Below are positions 31,379-35,670 of a DNA stretch of 35,670 nucleotides, piece after piece (positions within the stretch are counted from its first letter, which is position 1; each line of letters begins with the position of its first letter). The notes under the pieces were generated by a model. It was not told the DNA's origin. It made no database searches and saw only the letters and a list, made by a program, of their open reading frames with translations. The position numbers were made by a program, and so were the translations under genes. Source of the stretch: Clostridiales bacterium (lineage in GTDB: Bacteria > Bacillota > Clostridia > Christensenellales > Borkfalkiaceae); NCBI GenBank assembly GCA_015069285.1, contig SVIX01000007.1, positions 1 through 35,670 of the forward strand, given 5' to 3'.

Positions 31379-32248
31379 ATGAATTTTTGGGACGTATTAA
31401 AAATTATACTTTACGGAATCATTGAAGGCGTTACGGAATGGTTGCCCGTATCTAGTACGGGACACTTAATTTTATTCGACAAATTTTTGCCCTTGCCTTT
31501 TTCTTCGGCGTTTATGGATATGTTTGAATACGTCATTCAACTTTTTGCTATTTTCGCCGTCGTCTTGTATTTTTGGAAACGGCTTTTTCCCGTGGAAAAA
31601 TATACGCTACCCGAAAACGGAAAAAATAAATTACGCCTGAAAAAAGAGGTTCTTGCGCTTTGGGCAAAGGTACTCGTAGCCTGTATTCCTGCCCTCGTCG
31701 CCTTTTTCGTGGATACGCTCTTTTTGAAAAACCTCGACGACGTCACCCAATCGCTAATGATTGCCTGCGCGTTAATCGTTTACGGCGTAGCCTTCCTCTT
31801 TATTGAAAACGCCAACGCAAAAAAACAAGCGCGCGTCCACGAAACAAGCGGTTTGACCTTAAAAACGGCGTTTTTTATAGGTTGTTTTCAAGTCCTCGCC
31901 GTAATCCCCGGTACTTCCCGTTCGGGTATTACTATTATCGGCGCGCTACTCCTTGGCGTATCCCGTACGGTATCGGCGGAATTCACCTTCTTCCTTGCCG
32001 TCCCGACGATGGTAGGCGCAAGCGGTTATAAGATTTTAGACTTCTTTTTATCGGGCAATACCCTTGTGGGCACGGAAATTATCGCCCTTTTCATCGGTTG
32101 CGCCGTAGCTTTTGCCGTATCTATGTTCGCCGTAAAATTTTTAATGAATTTCGTCAAAAAACACGACTTCAAAATTTTCGGTTGGTATCGAATCGCCCTT
32201 GGCGTTATCGTACTTGGCGCGCTCGTTTTGCCAGCTCTTCTTGCTTAA
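31379..32248 (+). CDS. uppP: Undecaprenyl-diphosphatase (bacitracin-resistance type)
   Basis: Recycles the lipid carrier of cell-wall synthesis by removing a phosphate from undecaprenyl diphosphate; extra copies raise bacitracin tolerance. The 289-residue integral membrane protein has the catalytic motif IIEGVTEWLPVSSTGHLIL (Glu16, Glu20, Ser25-Ser26, His29) and the second motif VIPGTSRSGITIIGALLLG with the key arginine, plus about seven or eight membrane helices. ATG at 31379 has AAAGGA upstream; an earlier frame opening is probably untranslated leader. Confidence 0.96.
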   Translation: MNFWDVLKIILYGIIEGVTEWLPVSSTGHLILFDKFLPLPFSSAFMDMFEYVIQLFAIFAVVLYFWKRLFPVEKYTLPENGKNKLRLKKEVLALWAKVLVACIPALVAFFVDTLFLKNLDDVTQSLMIACALIVYGVAFLFIENANAKKQARVHETSGLTLKTAFFIGCFQVLAVIPGTSRSGITIIGALLLGVSRTVSAEFTFFLAVPTMVGASGYKILDFFLSGNTLVGTEIIALFIGCAVAFAVSMFAVKFLMNFVKKHDFKIFGWYRIALGVIVLGALVLPALLA

Positions 32249-32265
32249 TTTTGATAAAGTTAATG

Positions 32266-32300
32266 AACCACCCCAAAGCCAAAAAAGCTTTGGGGTGGTT
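32266..32300 (+). terminator. Terminator after uppP
   Basis: Fourteen-base perfect arms AACCACCCCAAAGC (32266-32279) and GCTTTGGGGTGGTT (32287-32300), a 7-base loop, then CTATTTT. Very stable, 18 bases after the uppP stop, facing the convergent dnaJ. Confidence 0.85.
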
Positions 32301-32347
32301 CTATTTTCCCGTAACGGGTAATCGTTTTTCGTACTTTTCACCCTTTT

Positions 32348-33475
32348 TTAAAAAGGTTTTTCACCATAAAGCGCTTGCATATTATCTGCATAACGCTTCA
32401 TTTTTTCGCATTGTTTTAATTCCAAGGACTCGCCGAGTTTTTCAATTTCTTTTTTCTGTTCTTTGGAAAGTTTCGTCGGAATTTCCACGATAACGCGCAA
32501 TATCAAATTCCCCGTACCGTTCCTTGCCGACTTAATGCCCTTTCCTCTAATCGTGAACACTTGACCGCTTTGCGTGCCTTCGGGTACGGTAAACTCAAAG
32601 GTATCGTCAATCGTCGGAACTTTTACCACACCGCCAAGCGTCGCTATCGTATACGAAACGGGCAAATCTAACTTCAAATCAAACCTGTCGCGTACGAAGA
32701 TTTTATGCGGTTCAACGCGGAACACGACAATCAAATCACCGGGCGTTCCGCCGTTTTGCGACGCTTGCCCGAACCCGCGTTTTCTCATATAGCTGTTGGT
32801 GTCCACACCCGCAGGAATATCCAACGTCACCGTCGTTTCTTTGCGTTGATAACCCTTGCCCTTACAATCGTTACAACGTTCCTTTATCGTTCTACCGTTG
32901 CCCCCGCAATCGGGACAAACGCTTTGCCGAATCGTCCGACCAAACATCGTATTTTGCACTTGTTGTACGACGCCTTTTCCTTGACAACGGGAACAAGTAG
33001 TATATTCCGTCCCGTTCTTTGCGCCCGTACCGCGACAAGCCTCACACGGCTCGTTACGCATATACGAAAAGCTTTTTTTACAGCCTTTCGCCGCGTCCAT
33101 AAAGGATAAACTCATTTCCTTTTGAATGTCTTCTCCGACCTCCGACTGCGCCGACTTTGCCCCGCCGAATCCACCGCCGAAAAAGCTACTGAAAATATCT
33201 TCGAATCCGCCGAAACCTTGCCCACCGCCGAATCCGCCGAAACCGCCCATACCGGGGTGTTCCAACTCGTAATCGTACGCGGCGCGTTTTTGTTCGTCGG
33301 AAAGCGTTTCGTTCGCCTCGTTAATTTCCTTAAACTTCTCCGCGGCCTCTGCATTCCCTTGATTCCTGTCGGGATGATATTTCATCGCAAGTTTTCTGTA
33401 CGCCGATTTAATTTGCTCAGGCGTCGCTTTTTTATCCACGCCGAGAATTTCGTAATAATTCTTCTTATCCGCCAT
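32348..33475 (-). CDS. dnaJ: Chaperone DnaJ
   Basis: Co-chaperone that delivers unfolded proteins to DnaK and stimulates its ATPase. The 375-residue product has a J domain with HPD (residues 34-36, MKYHPDRNQ) and a Gly/Phe-rich linker ([19 protein letters not shown]). The zinc domain has four C..CxGxG repeats ([32 protein letters not shown], about 130-195), followed by the C-terminal substrate domains ([18 protein letters not shown]). Class I DnaJ, typical length. ATG at 33475 has an AAGGAAG site. It follows dnaK by 71 bases. Confidence 0.97.
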   Translation of the reverse strand: MADKKNYYEILGVDKKATPEQIKSAYRKLAMKYHPDRNQGNAEAAEKFKEINEANETLSDEQKRAAYDYELEHPGMGGFGGFGGGQGFGGFEDIFSSFFGGGFGGAKSAQSEVGEDIQKEMSLSFMDAAKGCKKSFSYMRNEPCEACRGTGAKNGTEYTTCSRCQGKGVVQQVQNTMFGRTIRQSVCPDCGGNGRTIKERCNDCKGKGYQRKETTVTLDIPAGVDTNSYMRKRGFGQASQNGGTPGDLIVVFRVEPHKIFVRDRFDLKLDLPVSYTIATLGGVVKVPTIDDTFEFTVPEGTQSGQVFTIRGKGIKSARNGTGNLILRVIVEIPTKLSKEQKKEIEKLGESLELKQCEKMKRYADNMQALYGEKPF

Positions 33476-33492
33476 AGTATCTTCCTTTATTA

Positions 33493-33530
33493 GTGTAAAT
33501 CGGGCTTGGCGCACCAAACCCGTATTACAC
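33493..33530 (-). other. Intercistronic hairpin between dnaK and dnaJ
   Basis: On the minus strand GTGTAA, CGGG and TTGG on the 5' side pair with CCAA, CCCG and TTACAC on the 3' side, with one U-G pair, one 2x2 internal loop and a 4-base loop. No U-run follows, so it is not a terminator. It stops about 18 bases before the dnaJ start, next to its ribosome binding site. It may mark RNA processing or tune dnaJ translation. Confidence 0.7.
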
Positions 33531-33546
33531 GTTTCGTTTTTATCGC

Positions 33547-35343
33547 TTATTGATGAAATTCAGTATCGTCACCGCCCGTCGCGCCAGCGTCGGGGTTTTG
33601 CGCGCCTGCGCCTGCTTGATAGAGTTTCGCAACTACCGGTTGTACGTCTTGCATCAATTTATCGTACGCCGACTTGATACGCTCGTCATCGTCCGATTCC
33701 AATTCCTTCTTCGCCTCGTCAATCGCCGTTTGCAACGTCGCTTTGTCGCTTTCGTCTAATTTATCACCCGCGTCTTTCATCGTTTGTTCTACGGAGAAAA
33801 TCATACCGTCAAGCTTATGCTTGTTGTCTACTTTTTCTTTGCGTTTCTTGTCTTCTTCCGCAAATTGTTCCGCTTCTTTTACAGCTTTTTCAATCTCTTC
33901 TTCAGACAAATTCGTGGACGAGGTAATCGTAATATCCGTCGATTTGCCCGTACCTTTATCTTGCGCCGTTACGTGTACGATACCGTTCGCGTCAATATCG
34001 AAAGTAACTTCAATTTGCGGTATACCGCGAGGAGCAGGAGCAATTCCCGTCAACATAAAGTTGCCAAGCGTCTTATTGTCTTTGCAGAACTCGCGTTCGC
34101 CTTGCAACACGTGAATGTCAACGCTCGTTTGGTTATCCGCCGCCGTCGAGAATACTTGACTCTTCTTTACGGGAATGGTCGTGTTTCTATCGATAATTCT
34201 CGTGAATACGCCACCGAGCGTTTCAATACCGAGCGAAAGCGGAGTAACGTCCAAAAGCAATACGTCTTTTACTTCACCCGTCAAAACACCGCCTTGCACC
34301 GCCGCGCCGATTGCTACGCATTCGTCGGGGTTGATGCCCTTGAACGGTTCTTTGCCCGTAACTTCCTTTACCTTCGCTACAACGGCAGGCATACGCGTCG
34401 AACCGCCGACGAGAATAACTTTATCAATGTCGCTGTACGAAAGTCCCGCGTCGCGCATAGCCGATTTCATAGGCGCAACCGTTCTATCCAATAAGTCCGC
34501 CGTCATCGTTTCGAATTTTTGTTTGGTGAGCGTAATATCAAGGTGTTGAGGACCGTCCGCGCTCATAGAAATGAAGGGTAAGTTCACGTTGGTAGAGTTC
34601 ATACCGGAAAGCTCGATTTTCGCCTTTTCCGCAGCCTCTTTCAATCTTTGCATCGCCATCTTATCTTTAGAAAGGTCGATGCCTTTATCCTTCTTAAATT
34701 CATCAACGAGGTATTGCATAATCTTGTTATCCCAATCGTCACCGCCAAGCTTGGTGTCGCCGTTGGTCGCAAGCACTTCAAATACGCCGTCGGAAATTTC
34801 CAAAATGGAAACGTCGAACGTACCACCGCCAAGGTCGTAAATCATTACTTTACCGCCCTTGTCTTTATCCAAACCGTACGCAAGCGCCGCCGCCGTCGGT
34901 TCGTTGATGATACGAAGTACGTTCAAGCCCGCAATTTTACCTGCGTCTTTGGTCGCTTGACGTTGCGAGTCGGAAAAGTACGCGGGGCAGGTAATAACCG
35001 CCTCCGTTACCTTTTGTCCTAAATACGCTTCCGCGTCCGCCTTCAATTTCGCAAGCGTCATTGCGGAAATTTCTTGAGGGGAATAATCTTTATCGTCAAT
35101 GTTTACTTTATAATCAGACCCCATATGTCTTTTAATGGAAATAACCGTCTTATCGGGATTCGCTACGGCTTGACGTTTTGCCGCTTGCCCTACCACACGC
35201 GAACCGTCTTTTTGGAAAGAAACGACGGACGGGGTCGTTCTCGCGCCCTCTGCGTTTGCAATAACGACGGGTTCACCGCCTTCCATAACTGCTACGCACG
35301 AATTCGTTGTACCAAGGTCAATACCAATTACTTTACCTGCCAT
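33547..35343 (-). CDS. dnaK: Molecular chaperone DnaK (Hsp70)
   Basis: ATP-driven chaperone. The 598-residue product starts [23 protein letters not shown] (phosphate-1), with [48 protein letters not shown] (phosphate-2) and [13 protein letters not shown] (adenosine). The substrate-binding domain ([16 protein letters not shown] to about residue 500) and helical lid follow, ending in an acidic/glycine tail (GGDDTEFHQ). The length is that of Gram-positive DnaK, shorter than in E. coli. Start ATG at 35343 with AAGGAG upstream. In most Firmicutes grpE (and hrcA) precede it; neither is visible in the next 327 bases. Confidence 0.98.
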   Translation of the reverse strand: MAGKVIGIDLGTTNSCVAVMEGGEPVVIANAEGARTTPSVVSFQKDGSRVVGQAAKRQAVANPDKTVISIKRHMGSDYKVNIDDKDYSPQEISAMTLAKLKADAEAYLGQKVTEAVITCPAYFSDSQRQATKDAGKIAGLNVLRIINEPTAAALAYGLDKDKGGKVMIYDLGGGTFDVSILEISDGVFEVLATNGDTKLGGDDWDNKIMQYLVDEFKKDKGIDLSKDKMAMQRLKEAAEKAKIELSGMNSTNVNLPFISMSADGPQHLDITLTKQKFETMTADLLDRTVAPMKSAMRDAGLSYSDIDKVILVGGSTRMPAVVAKVKEVTGKEPFKGINPDECVAIGAAVQGGVLTGEVKDVLLLDVTPLSLGIETLGGVFTRIIDRNTTIPVKKSQVFSTAADNQTSVDIHVLQGEREFCKDNKTLGNFMLTGIAPAPRGIPQIEVTFDIDANGIVHVTAQDKGTGKSTDITITSSTNLSEEEIEKAVKEAEQFAEEDKKRKEKVDNKHKLDGMIFSVEQTMKDAGDKLDESDKATLQTAIDEAKKELESDDDERIKSAYDKLMQDVQPVVAKLYQAGAGAQNPDAGATGGDDTEFHQ

Positions 35344-35490
35344 AATCTTGTTCTCCTTATGCTTACCGTGACGTCTTCGCCACGCAAATTTTCTTTACAG
35401 TTTATATGTAACCGCTTATACGCGCTCTTAAACAGAAAATTAAAAAATTTTTTTTCAACGGATTTTTAATACGCGAATATGCTTTCCGCA
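35344..35490 (-). promoter_or_regulatory. Region upstream of dnaK: leader with no clear regulatory element
   Basis: The stretch holds the AAGGAG site and an A/T-rich segment (35431-35470). I looked for a CIRCE operator (TTAGCACTC, nine bases, GAGTGCTAA) and found none. Candidate -10 boxes TATAAG (about 35421) and TATAAA (about 35408) lack a good -35. The promoter is therefore unassigned. Confidence 0.3.
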
Positions 35491-35525
35491 GAGATTGCCA
35501 CGCAACCTGCGCTTGCTCGCAATGA
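35491..35525 (-). repeat. Dispersed intergenic repeat, unit A
   Basis: Read on the minus strand this is a TCATTGCGAG...GTGGCAATCTC unit, the sort of short repeat found scattered between genes in many bacterial genomes. It is in inverse orientation to unit B. Confidence 0.6.
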
Positions 35526-35537
35526 GGTTTTTTTCTG

Positions 35538-35569
35538 TCATTACGAGGAGTAAGCGACGAAGTAATCTC
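35538..35569 (+). repeat. Dispersed intergenic repeat, unit B
   Basis: TCATTACGAGG...GAAGTAATCTC on the plus strand, a related version of unit A facing the opposite way. The two leave 12 bases between them, so RNA from this DNA could fold into a long hairpin. Confidence 0.6.
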
Positions 35570-35598
35570 ACGGAAGAAAGGGCGTTACCCCGTCTCTC

Positions 35599-35670
35599 TG
35601 TCACTCTGGAGCGAAGGGCGATAGCCCGTAGCGATAGAGTCTAAGAGATTCTATCGGTCACTTCGTTCCC
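35599..35670. repeat. Dispersed intergenic repeat, unit C (runs off window)
   Basis: TGTCACTCTGGAGCGAAG...GAGATTCTATCGGTCACTTCG is a longer palindromic repeat of the GTCACTCTGAGCG...AATCTC type. Inside it, GATAGA/TCTATC and GGGC/GCCC form hairpins. The matching end (a TCAGAGTGACA-like sequence) should lie just beyond the right edge. Confidence 0.55.

Overview
The window looks like chromosome from a low-to-mid GC, Gram-positive anaerobe of the class Clostridia. Supporting signs are sigma-A promoters with 17-base spacers, AGGAGG-type ribosome binding sites, the gene pairs secG-rnr-smpB and tilS-hpt, a Rex/AdhE fermentation pair, and a YunB-type sporulation gene that suggests an endospore former or a descendant of one. 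Proteins are full length but diverged from textbook Clostridium and Bacillus sequences, so an uncultured gut-type clostridial lineage is a reasonable but unproven guess. No tRNA, rRNA, CRISPR array, intact insertion sequence or prophage was seen.

Layout, left to right. (1) 1-4696, minus strand: the S10 ribosomal protein operon (rpsJ-rplC-rplD-rplW-rplB-rpsS-rplV-rpsC-rplP, the last running off the left edge). It is driven by a near-consensus promoter at 4668-4696 with an A/T-rich upstream tract and a leader of about 250 nt. (2) 4815-8251, minus: typA, and a thyA-folA thymidylate/folate operon. (3) 8290-12151, plus: a glycolytic operon pgk-tpiA-gpmI. Its promoter lies back to back with that of thyA, and it ends at a strong terminator. 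(4) 12222-15281, plus: secG-rnr-smpB (secretion, RNA decay, ribosome rescue). (5) 15303-18374: a nitrilase-fold protein that appears to lack two of its three catalytic residues, a 28-residue membrane microprotein, an APH/N-acetylhexosamine-kinase-like protein, and a lipoprotein polysaccharide deacetylase. (6) 18390-20309, minus: tilS-hpt. (7) 20348-27423, minus: a run dut-trmB-(ABC binding protein, permease, ATPase)-rex-adhE. (8) 27431-27880: a small scar-like region with the 3' end of an XRE regulator gene and a small membrane-protein ORF of foreign codon use. (9) 27981-30747, plus: murG-yunB and a nucleoside hydrolase gene. (10) 30810-31228, minus: a cold-shock protein gene; then uppP on plus. 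(11) 32348-35343, minus: dnaK-dnaJ, without hrcA or grpE directly upstream; the window ends in dispersed-repeat DNA.

Most genes are housekeeping: translation, chaperones, glycolysis, nucleotide supply, and cell-wall lipid carrier and lipid II synthesis. The most unusual items are the nitrilase-like probable pseudoenzyme, the 28-residue microprotein, two genes that appear to be transcribed without a leader (tilS and the deacetylase) and share a start-site motif, a lysine/alanine-rich insertion in phosphoglycerate kinase, a terminator lying between rex and adhE, a hairpin between dnaK and dnaJ, and the truncated XRE/membrane-protein junction. I did not find convincing evidence for a complete new defence or mobile system.
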